A stretch of 64,000 nt of DNA from Chroococcidiopsis thermalis PCC 7203 (GTDB lineage: Bacteria > Cyanobacteriota > Cyanobacteriia > Cyanobacteriales > Chroococcidiopsidaceae): positions 3,894,336-3,958,335 of the forward strand of contig NC_019695.1 in NCBI RefSeq assembly GCF_000317125.1, in the 5' to 3' direction. The notes beneath the pieces are model-generated. The model was not told the origin of the DNA. It saw only the letters and a program-made list of their open reading frames with translations, and searched no databases. The translations under genes were made by a program, and so were the position numbers. Below are positions 1-8,947 of this stretch, piece after piece (within the stretch, counting starts at the first letter, position 1; every line of letters begins with the position of its first letter).

Positions 1-905
1 CGATTCACAGGAGTATCTGTTTGCAGCCAATGGCGATCGCTTAGAAAGACTCCTCGATCGTCTGTTATTTCTGGTAGTTGCCCTCGCCAGCTCAAATCGG
101 GCAAGTTTCCCGCGCGATCGCTGTAATTTTGTCTGTCTAACTGATAGTTTCCTATCAAAGGTGTATCTACATTATTCCACCAGTTTTGGCTGGCAAACAC
201 GCGCTCTATTTCTGCTGAAGAGAATGCTTTATCTGCAAAAGCGACTTCTGAAATAAATCCTTCCCAAGGACGTTCGCCTGTACGTTCGTTGCCTAATATG
301 AGAGGATAATTTAAATCCCAAGTACTTAAGTTATTTGCGGATTGTAACGGAACTGTAAACAGGATAGATGTAGCTAAATAACCTAAAAAAGCAATTGCTA
401 CTATAGGAAAACTAAACCGATTTTTGTTCTTTTCAATTAAAGTTAAAATATAACTAACAAATTTAAATTTCCAGATATAAAAACATAAAAACCCGATAAA
501 TCCACCTAAGCTATTAGTGAAGAGATCGGCAGGTGAGGTTTCTCTAGAAGGCAAGAAAATTTGGAGCGTTTCTACAACGAAAGATAGAATAAAACTAAGA
601 AATATAACTGAAACTAGTTTTAATAATAAACTGAACTTTCTTACCTGCAAAAAACAGGTTAGACTAAAGCCAAATGGAATAAATAAAAATATATTCTTAA
701 TCTTATCGCCCAAATGACTAGAATGTTTGAAATTGCTAAAAAAATATCTCAGAGAGCCACCTTCATCCCTAGAGAAATTGAAAGGGAAAAGAGTGGCAAT
801 AACTACAAGAAGAATGCTAGCAATAACAATGTAGGGCGCACTTTTAACTAAGAATTGGCGCAGACTACGTATAGTTGAGTTGCTGGCAGACGGATGAACG
901 TGCAT
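1..905 (-). CDS. VanZ-like membrane protein with C-terminal LamG-like domain (partial)
   Basis: The reading frame is open from an ATG at 905 to the window edge, so the C-terminus is missing (301 codons seen). An N-terminal membrane helix (about residues 19-38) is followed by VanZ-family signatures: FLFIPFGF, then ETLQIFLPSRE with a downstream Asp and an N-x-x-G-G helix (about residues 75-140). A further helix follows, then a soluble part carrying PWEGFISEVAFADKAFS, typical of the concanavalin/LamG fold (W-x-G-x-I-x-E-V). VanZ proteins are integral membrane proteins of poorly defined role. The LamG part suggests carbohydrate or surface binding, which is inference. A run of seven A at 737-743 keeps the frame intact. 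The start codon lies inside a large inverted repeat (890-952), so a different start is possible. Confidence 0.75.
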   Translation of the reverse strand, partial: MHVHPSASNSTIRSLRQFLVKSAPYIVIASILLVVIATLFPFNFSRDEGGSLRYFFSNFKHSSHLGDKIKNIFLFIPFGFSLTCFLQVRKFSLLLKLVSVIFLSFILSFVVETLQIFLPSRETSPADLFTNSLGGFIGFLCFYIWKFKFVSYILTLIEKNKNRFSFPIVAIAFLGYLATSILFTVPLQSANNLSTWDLNYPLILGNERTGERPWEGFISEVAFADKAFSSAEIERVFASQNWWNNVDTPLIGNYQLDRQNYSDRAGNLPDLSWRGQLPEITDDRGVFLSDRHWLQTDTPVN

Positions 906-952
906 ATGTTAAGTAATGTACGGCTTCTGGTACATCTTAGCGCTTCATCCGT
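890..952 (-). promoter_or_regulatory. Long imperfect hairpin over the VanZ start codon
   Basis: Outer arms ACGGATGAA (890-898) and TTCATCCGT (944-952) are exact reverse complements, and the stem extends by about three pairs past a one-base bulge. Inside it, ATGTAC (916-921) pairs with GTACAT (930-935), and flanking TAAG/CTTA pair as well. The presumed ATG of the VanZ gene (903-905) sits in the internal loop. It could be a translational control hairpin or simply a dispersed palindromic repeat. Confidence 0.4.
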
Positions 953-1008
953 AGTTTGACGGAGTGTTTTTTTAAAGATTTCAAGTTGTCTGTAGTTAAT
1001 TAGTGCTG

Positions 1009-1815
1009 CTATTTTAAAGATTCTAAGAAGGGTTGAAATACTGAAATCAGTTCGCGACGACTGACGACAAGAGAGGGGAAAGAGATATTGCTGTAATCGT
1101 TCCCAGGTAATAAAGGAAAAATAGATGGCGATCGCAGCTCTACCCAAGTTCCTCCAGCTGCATGTAAAATTACCCAAGCCCCTGCTAAATCCCAAATTTT
1201 CGGTGTCGCTTCTACCCCACCCAGTACAGCACCCGCAGCAACGGTGAGAAAGTTGTAACTGGCAACCCCCAGCATCCTAATTTTGCAGGGAAAGCCAGAT
1301 TGCATGACAGCAGTGCTGCGGGAACAGAGATTGAAAAAGTGATTTTTGCTAACCACATCGGTACTAGCATGGATCGGATGATGGTTGAGAAATGCCCCTG
1401 TAGGTGTTGCTAGCCCCGAATCTCCTGCCCAAAAGCCGTGAAAACTTTGTCCTAGCGGTGGTAAGTGGACGTAGCCAAAAACAGGCGTACCTCGGTACAG
1501 CAGTCCTAAAGAAATACCCCAGATGGGAAGTCCCCGCGTAAAGTTTGTCGTTCCGTCAAGCGGATCGATAACCCAGCACCATTCAGCATCAGGAAAAATT
1601 GTCTCTCCTTCTTCGCTCAAAATACCATAGCCGTTGAAGTTGGAGGCGATCGCATCTTGAATTTCTCGATCTGCCCATTTATCTGCTTGGGTAACGAGGC
1701 TACCATCAGCTTTCTGAGAGGCTTGTACCTGCCCGAAATCCTGCATCAGTTGCGCCCCTACCCTCTGGGAGGTGGTAGCGGCAAAATCGAGAATCGTCGT
1801 CCAGAAATCAGTCAT
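1009..1815 (-). CDS. Inositol monophosphatase family protein
   Basis: A 268-residue protein of the Mg-dependent, Li-sensitive phosphatase family (inositol monophosphatase/ histidinol phosphatase/ PAP phosphatase group). Visible motifs are LSEEGET (metal-binding Glu), WVIDPLDGTTNF (the D-P-L-D-G-T signature, about residues 83-94) and the C-terminal WDLAGAWVI. The frame stays open for 30 more codons to 1905, but that stretch is encoded by GGTGTGG heptamer repeats (Pro/His/Thr-rich), so the ATG at 1815 giving MTDFW is preferred. Substrate cannot be told from sequence; in cyanobacteria such proteins act on inositol phosphate, PAP or histidinol phosphate. Transcribed away from the PucC gene's 3' end across a repeat patch. 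Confidence 0.88.
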   Translation of the reverse strand: MTDFWTTILDFAATTSQRVGAQLMQDFGQVQASQKADGSLVTQADKWADREIQDAIASNFNGYGILSEEGETIFPDAEWCWVIDPLDGTTNFTRGLPIWGISLGLLYRGTPVFGYVHLPPLGQSFHGFWAGDSGLATPTGAFLNHHPIHASTDVVSKNHFFNLCSRSTAVMQSGFPCKIRMLGVASYNFLTVAAGAVLGGVEATPKIWDLAGAWVILHAAGGTWVELRSPSIFPLLPGNDYSNISFPSLVVSRRELISVFQPFLESLK

Positions 1816-1820
1816 GAATG

Positions 1821-1940
1821 AGGGTGTGGGGTGTGGGGTGTAGGGTGTAGGGTGTGGGGACAAGGAGGACAAGGGGGCAAAGGGGGACAAGAAAGCAACT
1901 ACCAATTACCAATTACCAATTACCCATTACCCATTAACCA
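1821..1940. repeat. Heptamer tandem repeats
   Basis: GGTGTGG/GGTGTAG units run through 1822-1859, followed by a purine-rich GACAAGGGGG-type patch and ACCAATT/ACCCATT units at 1899-1940. They separate two minus-strand genes. Confidence 0.85.
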
Positions 1941-1944
1941 TTTA

Positions 1945-3402
1945 TCAATCCAATTCGTTTTCAAATACTGAAGCGATCGCTTTTTTGGCGTTGCTGCGAA
2001 ATTCGACTATATCTACGCGACTGAGTAACCAAATTGCTAACACCATTAACAACGCTTGAATGGTAAATACCAAACCGTAAGCTAGCACTGGGGCTGAAAA
2101 TAGCTGTTTGCCTACGTCTAATATTGCCCCTCCACTAACTGTTGCCGTTGCCCGCGCTAATGCCTGCGCCAGCCCCCACGCGCCAATAAATGTCCCTGCT
2201 GTTTCTGCTGCCGTAAAGTCTAGCATTAAACTCAATGCACCCGTGGTGGTCACGCCAGAAGCCAAGCCAAATAGGACTAATGCTCCCTGCAAAACTTGGC
2301 GATTAGCAGTAAAACCCGATGCAATGACGAGTCCTACACTCAGAGCAACTAGGATACAACCGATTTGAGTCGTTTTTTGCTTGCCAATCCGTGGCACGAT
2401 TAAAAAGCCCGTGCTACCAATTCCTAGTAACGTACCCGTACCCCAAAAAGCATTCAGCCTCGTAGTTTCCGCAACGCACATTCCGAAGACTTCCCCGCCA
2501 TAAGGTTCCATCACTGCTTCTTGCATAAATAAGCTGAGTGTCATGGCGAGGAGAAAGGTGAAGAATAAACCCGTTTGACGGCTGGCGGTTAGGACTTTCA
2601 GCGCCCTAGATATGGTAATTTGGTCTTCTCTATCTGCGACTATCGATCGCGATGTGTAGCGAGAATACTTTTTTTCTACACCAAACGTTGATAGTAGAGC
2701 TAACCCAGTGACAACTCCCGGCAAAATGAAAAATAAGCGGTTAATCGAGCTTTGTAGGATAGCAAGTTGAGCGGGTTGACTGTAAAGCGATACTGTTCCT
2801 ACAGCTGACTCTTGACAAGTGGAGGCAGCGGGCAGAAGTTTGGAGCTGATAATTGCCCCAATCACAATTCCTACCATGAGCATCGACCACACAACACCTA
2901 CGAGTTTAGAGCGGTTGTCTTCATCGGAAACATCGACGAGCAAAGCAGCAAATGGGGTAGAACTAGAACTAAGTGCCAACCCGTACAAAGCAAAGATTCC
3001 CGCTAATAACGCTATCCAACCATAGGTAACGAAACTCCAGCCTTGGTTGTATATACTGCTGCCAAGTTGCCACATAACTTGGACTGCAAGAAAGGCAGCG
3101 ATCGCAAATAATGCCGCACCAATCCAAATGTAACCCGTGCGGTGATTGCTCCACATCTTTTTGGCATCAGACATTTGCCCGAACCACAGGCGCGAGGGAG
3201 CCACAAACTGATGCATGGCGATCGTTCCTGCTGCTAGGGTAGCCGGAATTGCCAATTCTTTAATCGCAATCCGATTGAGGACTCCCAGGGTGAGAACGGA
3301 CATCATCCCCAGTCCCATTTGAAATAAGCCTAACCGGAACATAGTCAGGATATTAATTTTAGGAGGTAACTGTTCTCGTTCGGACGAGCTACTTTTCGCC
3401 AT
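1945..3402 (-). CDS. PucC/BCD-family MFS transporter
   Basis: A 485-residue, roughly 12-helix membrane protein of the BCD (bacteriochlorophyll delivery, PucC/LhaA) branch of the major facilitator superfamily. The N-terminal FRLGLFQMGLGMMSVLTLG and the cytoplasmic loop APSRLWFGQMSDA...NHRTGYIWIG are characteristic of this branch. In purple bacteria these proteins help assemble light-harvesting complexes. In cyanobacteria they are taken as chlorophyll or pigment-protein carriers by homology only. An ATG start opens a short Lys/Ser/Glu-rich cytoplasmic N-terminus. The 131-bp gap to the divergent aldo/keto reductase gene should hold both promoters. Confidence 0.85.
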   Translation of the reverse strand: MAKSSSSEREQLPPKINILTMFRLGLFQMGLGMMSVLTLGVLNRIAIKELAIPATLAAGTIAMHQFVAPSRLWFGQMSDAKKMWSNHRTGYIWIGAALFAIAAFLAVQVMWQLGSSIYNQGWSFVTYGWIALLAGIFALYGLALSSSSTPFAALLVDVSDEDNRSKLVGVVWSMLMVGIVIGAIISSKLLPAASTCQESAVGTVSLYSQPAQLAILQSSINRLFFILPGVVTGLALLSTFGVEKKYSRYTSRSIVADREDQITISRALKVLTASRQTGLFFTFLLAMTLSLFMQEAVMEPYGGEVFGMCVAETTRLNAFWGTGTLLGIGSTGFLIVPRIGKQKTTQIGCILVALSVGLVIASGFTANRQVLQGALVLFGLASGVTTTGALSLMLDFTAAETAGTFIGAWGLAQALARATATVSGGAILDVGKQLFSAPVLAYGLVFTIQALLMVLAIWLLSRVDIVEFRSNAKKAIASVFENELD

Positions 3403-3533
3403 ATTTTTTATAAAAACAACTATTTATCGATACATTTTCTGCTTTCTTTAGGATAAACCTTAGCCAGAACTGCGATCGCGACGGCAACGCTACACTAAGA
3501 GTGTGTAAAGAAGTGTAAATAGGTACGATAAAA

Positions 3534-4487
3534 TTGGAAACTATCAAATTAGGTCAGGATGGCGCTGCTGTTTGTCCTTTATGCATTGGAACGTGGGCGT
3601 GGGGCGACAAACTATTTTGGAACTATGGCAGCGATGAGGAGGATGCCAAGCAGCTACAGGTAGCCTTCCAAGCCGCACTAGATGCGGGTACGACATTTTT
3701 TGATACGGCAGAAGTCTACGGATTTGGATTATCGGAAAAGTATTTGGGGCAATTCATCCAACAAAGCGATCGCCCCATTCAGATTGCGACGAAATTCGGT
3801 CCCGCGCCTTGGCGGTTTACAGCTCAATCCGTCTCTGATGCGCTGACGGAAAGCCTCAAGCGTCTGGATTTGGAGCGAGTCAGCCTCTACCAAGTCCACT
3901 GGCCTTTCAGCTTTTTCATGAGTCAAGAAACGCTGATGAATGCCCTTGCCGATGAAGTGCAACGGGGCAGAATCGAGGCAGTAGGAGTCAGCAACTATTC
4001 CGCAGAACAAATGCAGCAAGCATACAAAATTTTGGCAGCCCGTGGAGTCAAGCTGGCTAGCAATCAAGTCCGCTACTCGCTTTTAACGCGGCAAATTGAA
4101 ACAAACGGCATTCTCGACACGGCACGACAGCTAGGTGTAACAATCTTGGCTTACAGCCCTCTAGCACAAGGCTTGTTAACTGGAAAATACACGGCTAGTA
4201 GTGCCGAGAAGCCTACAGGCGCACGCCGGATCGATCCTCGTTTTAGCAAAGAAGGTTTGCAAAAAATCGAACCAGTGATTTCGATCTTGAAAAAAATTGG
4301 CGATCGCCACGGACGCACCCCCGCTCAAGTTGCCCTTAATTGGTTAATTGCTCAAGGTAACCTAGTTGCGATCGCGGGTGCAAAAAATGCCAACCAAGTC
4401 CAGCAAAATGCTGGCGCTCTCGGCTGGCAGATGACGGACGAAGAAATAACTCAGTTAGAGCAAGTAACTCGTCCGTGGCTTTATTAG
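3534..4487 (+). CDS. Aldo/keto reductase
   Basis: A 317-residue (beta/alpha)8 NADPH-dependent oxidoreductase. The family's catalytic set is visible: Asp and Tyr in DTAEVYGFGLSEKYLG, Lys in IATKFGPAPW, and His in YQVHWPF. The C-terminal NADPH site is seen in VAIAGAKNANQVQQNAGALGW. It acts on small aldehydes or ketones; substrate unknown. The start is TTG at 3534 because an in-frame TAA lies 16 bases upstream with no ATG or GTG between. The RBS is weak. Divergent from the PucC-type transporter gene. Confidence 0.88.
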   Translation: METIKLGQDGAAVCPLCIGTWAWGDKLFWNYGSDEEDAKQLQVAFQAALDAGTTFFDTAEVYGFGLSEKYLGQFIQQSDRPIQIATKFGPAPWRFTAQSVSDALTESLKRLDLERVSLYQVHWPFSFFMSQETLMNALADEVQRGRIEAVGVSNYSAEQMQQAYKILAARGVKLASNQVRYSLLTRQIETNGILDTARQLGVTILAYSPLAQGLLTGKYTASSAEKPTGARRIDPRFSKEGLQKIEPVISILKKIGDRHGRTPAQVALNWLIAQGNLVAIAGAKNANQVQQNAGALGWQMTDEEITQLEQVTRPWLY

Positions 4488-4492
4488 GGAGT

Positions 4493-4580
4493 CGGGAGTC
4501 GGGGGTTGGGAAATTTTGGATAATGGAATTGAATTTCTCCCTTGTCCTCCTTGTCTCCCTTGTCCTCCTTGTCTCTCTTA
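4493..4580. repeat. Low-complexity repeats between converging genes
   Basis: GGGAGTC units (4489-4506) and CTCCTTGTC/CTCCCTTGTC units (4540-4580) occupy most of the space between the converging aldo/keto reductase and RNA helicase genes. No clear terminator hairpin is seen. Confidence 0.7.
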
Positions 4581-4599
4581 TCTTTAAAAACCCTATGCT

Positions 4600-6048
4600 C
4601 TAGTTTTCTCGTGCCGTGCGCAGTTTGGGTTTAGCAACTGAGCGCTTGTCTGAGCTGGAAAACTCTTTTTCTCCGTTGCGATCGCGTTTGGCTAAACGAG
4701 GCTTGGGAGTGGAGCGCTTTTCGTCTGCTATGTCGTCTTCAGCGGAGTCGAGCCACGCTGGACGGGTTTTGTCATAAGCCATTTGTAAAGCGGCTGCGGC
4801 GATCGCGTGTGCGTCGTATTCTTCACTCAGTTCGCGCACGATTGGCAAGAAGGAGGCTAATCTTTCCCCAGAGAGAACTTCCCGCAGTTGTTCTTGCAGT
4901 TTTTCAATTTGCCGCGCTTCGATTTGCGCTTTGGTGGGGACGTAGCTAACTTTCAAGCTTTGGCGAACGTGACGTTCGATCTGCTGCTGTTTGCGGCGAT
5001 CGAACGGTTGGATGAGGGAAATTGCCGTGCCTTCTTTTCCGGCTCTACCCGTGCGTCCGATCCGATGAACGTAAGTTTCTACGCTGTCAGGTAAATCGTA
5101 GTTAATAACGTGAGTTAAATGATCTACGTCTAAACCGCGTGCGGCGATGTCTGTTGCAATCACCCACCGTACTTGCTTGTTGCGGAACCGCGATAGCAGG
5201 CGCTCCCGTGCTTGTTGGGTTAAATCGCCGTGATATTCGTCGGCGCTATAACCCGATGCTTGCAGTTGACTGGTGAGATCTGCTGCTGTTTTGCGAGTTT
5301 TGACAAATATGATTGCAGATTCTGGGTCTTCCAATTCTAAAATTGGCTGCAATGCTCTTGCTTTTGTCCAATGACGCGGTACGAGGTAAGCGACTTGACT
5401 AATTTTAGTAGGAGCAGCTTTTGGCTGGTCTACCGTAACTGTGACGGGCGAGTGTAAAAACTTCCCGACTAACATCTGAATTGCACTTGGCATTGTTGCC
5501 GAAAACAAAGCTGTTTGTCGCTCTTTTGGTGCGGAAGCAAGAATTTTTTCCACATCATCAATGAAACCCATGCTCAGCATTTCATCGGCTTCGTCAAGTA
5601 CGACAAATTTCACTTTATCTAGCTTAAGATTGCCGCGATCGAGCAAGTCAATCACTCGCCCTGGCGTACCAACCACAATTTGTACGCCGCGATTGAGCTG
5701 CTGAATTTGGCGTTCAATTGATTGCCCGCCGTAGATAGCTAGAATGCGGCTTTCATTTCGATCTACAAAGCTTTTCATTGCTTGGCAGACTTGAACGGCT
5801 AATTCCCTCGTAGGAGTGAGAATCAGCGCTTGTACTGCCTTACTTTGATGGTCGATTTGCTCTAGAATCGGCAAAGAAAATGCGGCTGTTTTACCCGTAC
5901 CTGTTTGAGATTTACCAACGACATCGCGCCCTGCTAATAATTGGGGGATTGCCTGTACTTGTATATTGGTTGGTGTAGTGAATCCAATTTTTTCTAATTG
6001 TTGAATACGGCTTTCTGAAAGACCTAAGCTTTCAAAGGATAAATTCAT
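4600..6048 (-). CDS. crhR: DEAD-box RNA helicase, CrhR-like
   Basis: A 482-residue helicase with all core motifs in order: Q motif around residues 5-30, SQTGTGKT (47-54), PTREL (79-83), TPGR (128-131), DEAD (152-155), SAT (183-185), ARGLD and HRIGRTGR (about 330). A basic Lys/Arg/Ser-rich tail follows (about residues 440-482), likely RNA binding. It lies 70 bp downstream of rimO on the same strand. The rimO-crhR pair is a known cyanobacterial operon, and Synechocystis CrhR is a cold- and redox-responsive helicase that both unwinds and anneals RNA. The orthology call rests on that synteny plus the domain match. Confidence 0.88.
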   Translation of the reverse strand: MNLSFESLGLSESRIQQLEKIGFTTPTNIQVQAIPQLLAGRDVVGKSQTGTGKTAAFSLPILEQIDHQSKAVQALILTPTRELAVQVCQAMKSFVDRNESRILAIYGGQSIERQIQQLNRGVQIVVGTPGRVIDLLDRGNLKLDKVKFVVLDEADEMLSMGFIDDVEKILASAPKERQTALFSATMPSAIQMLVGKFLHSPVTVTVDQPKAAPTKISQVAYLVPRHWTKARALQPILELEDPESAIIFVKTRKTAADLTSQLQASGYSADEYHGDLTQQARERLLSRFRNKQVRWVIATDIAARGLDVDHLTHVINYDLPDSVETYVHRIGRTGRAGKEGTAISLIQPFDRRKQQQIERHVRQSLKVSYVPTKAQIEARQIEKLQEQLREVLSGERLASFLPIVRELSEEYDAHAIAAAALQMAYDKTRPAWLDSAEDDIADEKRSTPKPRLAKRDRNGEKEFSSSDKRSVAKPKLRTAREN

Positions 6049-6118
6049 TTAAGCTCCTAAACTACTCTGTTTTTTCTACTTTTGTTATCGATTGTTATCG
6101 ATCGATAGCTATGCGCTA

Positions 6119-7438
6119 TTAGCTACTCACAACCTCACCCTTGAGATCGTATGGCTCAGCCTCGGTAATTTTGACTGGCACGATTGAACCTAACCTAGCT
6201 ACACCTTTGACGTAGACTAAACCATCTACTTCTGGTGAAAACCGAGCTGAACGTCCGATATATTCTCCAGTTTCAGGATTTTCTTGCTCGATTAAAACAT
6301 CCACAACTTTGCCTTCTTGCGCCTGATTTCTCTGCCAAGAAATCGGTTGCTGGAGTGCCATTAAAGCATCTCGTCTTGCATCCATAATTTCTTGAGGAAT
6401 TTGATTCGGCAGGCTGTAAGCTGGAGTTTCCTCTTCTGGAGAAAATGTAAACACACCCACATGGTCAAATTCGTGGCGTTCGACAAACTGCATCAGATGC
6501 TCGAAGTGCGCGTCTGTCTCGCCAGGAAATCCTACTATAAATGTTGTCCGTACAACTGCCTCTGGGATTGCCGTTTTAATCCGTTCGATAATACTGTCAT
6601 TGACCCGACCTTGCCAAGGGCGGTTCATCGCACGGAGAATTTCAGGATGGGAGTGTTGTAAGGGTAGGTCTAAATACGGTAAGACATTTGGCGTGGCTCG
6701 AATTGCCTCGATGACTTTCGGTGTCAACCCTGTTGGATAAGCATAATGCATCCGAATCCAAGGAACATCGACTTTACCTAAAGCAACTAACAGTTCCGCT
6801 AATTTTGGTTCGCCGTACAAGTCTACACCATAATTAGTGGTAATTTGGGAAATCAAGATAATTTCCTGTACCCCTTGAGCGGCGAGTTGCTTTGCTTCTG
6901 CCACAATCGATTCGATCGAGCGCGATCTTTGATTTCCCCTTAAGTGAGGAATAATGCAAAAAGCGCAACGGTAATCGCATCCTTCTGCCACCCGCAGGTA
7001 TGCAACTCCTTCCGTCGTCGTGCGATAGCGAGGTGTAGTTTCGTCAGCGATATATGTTGGTTCGGGCGAGACAAGCTTTACTTTTTCTCCCTTTTCTACC
7101 CGCTCAATTACGTTTACAATTTGGTGATAGTCTCCCGTACCGATCGCGGCTACCGCTTCTGGGATCTCTTCTAGCAGTTGTTCCTGAAAGTGCTGCGCCA
7201 TGCAGCCCATAATGACAATTTTTTTATTTGCTTCTGCTAGCTCGACTATAGTACGAACCGATTCTTGACGCGCTGCTTGAATAAAGCTACAAGTATTGAC
7301 GACAACATAATCAGCTAGTTCTTCGTCGTTATCGACTTCGTATCCAGCTTGAACGAGGAGTCCGATCGTGTGTTCCGTATCTATTCGATTTTTCTCGCAG
7401 CCTAGATGAGAAAATGCAATTGTTGGCTTTTTGCCCAT
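6119..7438 (-). CDS. rimO: Ribosomal protein S12 methylthiotransferase RimO
   Basis: A 439-residue radical-SAM methylthiotransferase that modifies an Asp of ribosomal protein S12. The N-terminal UPF0004 domain has its three cluster cysteines in [18 protein letters not shown] and IMGCMAQ. The radical-SAM CxxxCxxC is CDYRCAFC (about residues 151-158), followed by [13 protein letters not shown]-terminal TRAM domain contains the [12 protein letters not shown] stretch. RimO is told from MiaB by the SHLGCEKN and HLRGNQRSR signatures. It is the first gene of the pair with the downstream crhR-like helicase gene (70 bp gap), so both probably share the promoter region upstream of 7438. Confidence 0.93.
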   Translation of the reverse strand: MGKKPTIAFSHLGCEKNRIDTEHTIGLLVQAGYEVDNDEELADYVVVNTCSFIQAARQESVRTIVELAEANKKIVIMGCMAQHFQEQLLEEIPEAVAAIGTGDYHQIVNVIERVEKGEKVKLVSPEPTYIADETTPRYRTTTEGVAYLRVAEGCDYRCAFCIIPHLRGNQRSRSIESIVAEAKQLAAQGVQEIILISQITTNYGVDLYGEPKLAELLVALGKVDVPWIRMHYAYPTGLTPKVIEAIRATPNVLPYLDLPLQHSHPEILRAMNRPWQGRVNDSIIERIKTAIPEAVVRTTFIVGFPGETDAHFEHLMQFVERHEFDHVGVFTFSPEEETPAYSLPNQIPQEIMDARRDALMALQQPISWQRNQAQEGKVVDVLIEQENPETGEYIGRSARFSPEVDGLVYVKGVARLGSIVPVKITEAEPYDLKGEVVSS

Positions 7439-7781
7439 GAAATCAATTTAAGTGTAAGTAGAGACAGGGTTTTTCAGTCGTTCTATTGTAGCGATCGCTT
7501 CCAAAACGGCTTACCCGTTTGATGCTACACCCCTATGGCTCTCTGCTCACCGGATGCGGTCAATGCAATCGCTCAACCTATGCAATCTATATAGTAGCGT
7601 AATGAATGAAAATTTACAATATTTTACAAAAATTATGCGGTAACTAGTGACTAGTGACTAGTGACTAGATTCTTCAAATCACTAGCTACTAGTCACTAAC
7701 CACTGATAACTGATAACTGAAAGAAGTTATGATTTGTCTTAGCCTACTTCTAAATAAGTGCGTCCGAAGTATTGTAAAGAC
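7439..7781. other. Divergent intergenic region with heptamer repeats
   Basis: Separates the divergent rimO and btpA genes. CTAGTGA heptamers run at 7648-7672 and again, in the opposite sense (TAGTCAC, TGATAAC), at 7679-7720. The region should hold both promoters, but no -35/-10 pair stands out. One HIP1-like octamer lies near 7491. Confidence 0.6.
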
Positions 7782-8618
7782 GTGGATCTGAATCAGACAT
7801 TTAAAACCGATCGCCCTATCATTGGAGTCGTACATTTATTACCCCTGCCTACCTCGGCTCGCTGGGGTGGAAGTTTAGCTGCTGTCATTGACAGGGCAGA
7901 ACAGGAAGCTACAGCTTTAGCTTCTGGTGGAGTAGATGGAATTATTGTCGAAAATTTTTTTGACGCACCTTTCGTTAAAGAGCGAGTCGATCCAGCAGTC
8001 GTCAGCGCCATGACACTGATCGTACAGCGGCTCAAACAGCTAGTAACTCTACCGATCGGACTGAACGTATTGCGAAATGACGCTCATAGTGGATTAGCGA
8101 TCGCCAGTTGCGTGCAGGCACAATTCATTCGCGTCAACGTTCTAACAGGCGTGATGGCAACAGATCAAGGCATTATTGAAGGACAAGCTCACAGCCTTTT
8201 GCGCTATCGGCGAGAACTTGGTAGCGATGTCAAAATCTTTGCGGACGTATTGGTAAAGCACGCTCGTCCTCTCAGTTCTACCAATTTAACCAATGCCGTA
8301 CAAGACACGATCGAGCGGGGACTAGCCGACGCAGTGATTCTGTCTGGTTGGGCAACGGGTAACCCGCCCAACTTAGAAGACCTAGAACTGGCGACAGCAG
8401 CAGCCAACGGCACGCCAGTTTTTATTGGCAGTGGTGCGGATTGGGAAAATATTTCTACTTTAATGCCAGCCGCAGATGGAGTGATTGTTTCTAGTTCTCT
8501 CAAACGTCACGGACGACGGGAACAGCCAGTCGATCCGATTCGCGTCAGCCAGTTTGTCGAAGCCGCACGTCGTAGTTTTACAAAAGTAGCTAGTTTGAAG
8601 GGAGTCGGGAGTCGGTAG
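7782..8618 (+). CDS. btpA: Photosystem I biogenesis protein BtpA
   Basis: BtpA family (TIM-barrel-like, about 280 residues). BtpA in Synechocystis is a thylakoid-associated extrinsic protein needed to stabilise photosystem I reaction-centre proteins. The sequence shows the family's conserved IIGVVHLLPLPTSARWGG near the N-terminus, GVDGIIVENFFDAPF, and DGVIVSSSLKRHG near the C-terminus. The GTG at 7782 (VDLNQTF) places the conserved start at the usual distance; an in-frame GTG at 7758 would add eight unusual residues. The last residues (GVGSR) and the stop codon are encoded by GGGAGTC repeats and by the left arm of a palindrome, so the native C-terminus has probably been replaced by repeat DNA. 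Confidence 0.9.
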   Translation: MDLNQTFKTDRPIIGVVHLLPLPTSARWGGSLAAVIDRAEQEATALASGGVDGIIVENFFDAPFVKERVDPAVVSAMTLIVQRLKQLVTLPIGLNVLRNDAHSGLAIASCVQAQFIRVNVLTGVMATDQGIIEGQAHSLLRYRRELGSDVKIFADVLVKHARPLSSTNLTNAVQDTIERGLADAVILSGWATGNPPNLEDLELATAAANGTPVFIGSGADWENISTLMPAADGVIVSSSLKRHGRREQPVDPIRVSQFVEAARRSFTKVASLKGVGSR

Positions 8619-8860
8619 GGGCGGGTTTCTAAACCCGCCCGTACGGGAGTCGGGAATAAGTGGTGAGTGGGGAGAATTCGGAAGCGCGGAATTCGGAATT
8701 GGTGATTTGGAATTGGTGATTTGGTAATGGGTAATGGGTAATGGGTAATTGGTGGTTGTTGGTTGTTGCACCTGAAGCTCACCTGCACACAAAGCCCACC
8801 TGCCCCTCTGCCCCTCTGCTCCCTACTCCCTGCTCCCTACTATGTAACGGAGTTGTGATA
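8606..8860. repeat. Repeat cluster with GGGCGGGTTT palindrome
   Basis: The palindrome at 8615-8644 pairs GTAGGGGCGGGTTT with AAACCCGCCCGTAC around a two-base loop. It is a short relative of the elements at 16148, 35689 and 37594. GGAATTCGGAATT units, TAATGGG heptamers (8725-8750), GGTTGTT units and CTCCCTA units follow up to about 8845. The palindrome might also end btpA transcription, but no T-tract follows it. Confidence 0.8.
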
Positions 8861-8947
8861 TTGCCCAAGGGTCGTAAAAAGGTTCCGTTATGATTGACAA
8901 AGCTAATAATTAGTTGTCATTTATTAATTATCATTTGTCATTTGTTT

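Noticed and set aside
730-750. Apparent frameshift in the VanZ gene at a homopolymer
   Set aside because: On recount the run is seven A (seven T on the coding strand), which keeps the N-terminal helix and VanZ motifs in one frame.
848-1195. 115-codon open frame on the minus strand
   Set aside because: Lies in another frame across the inositol-monophosphatase 3' end and the VanZ hairpin; no protein-like pattern.
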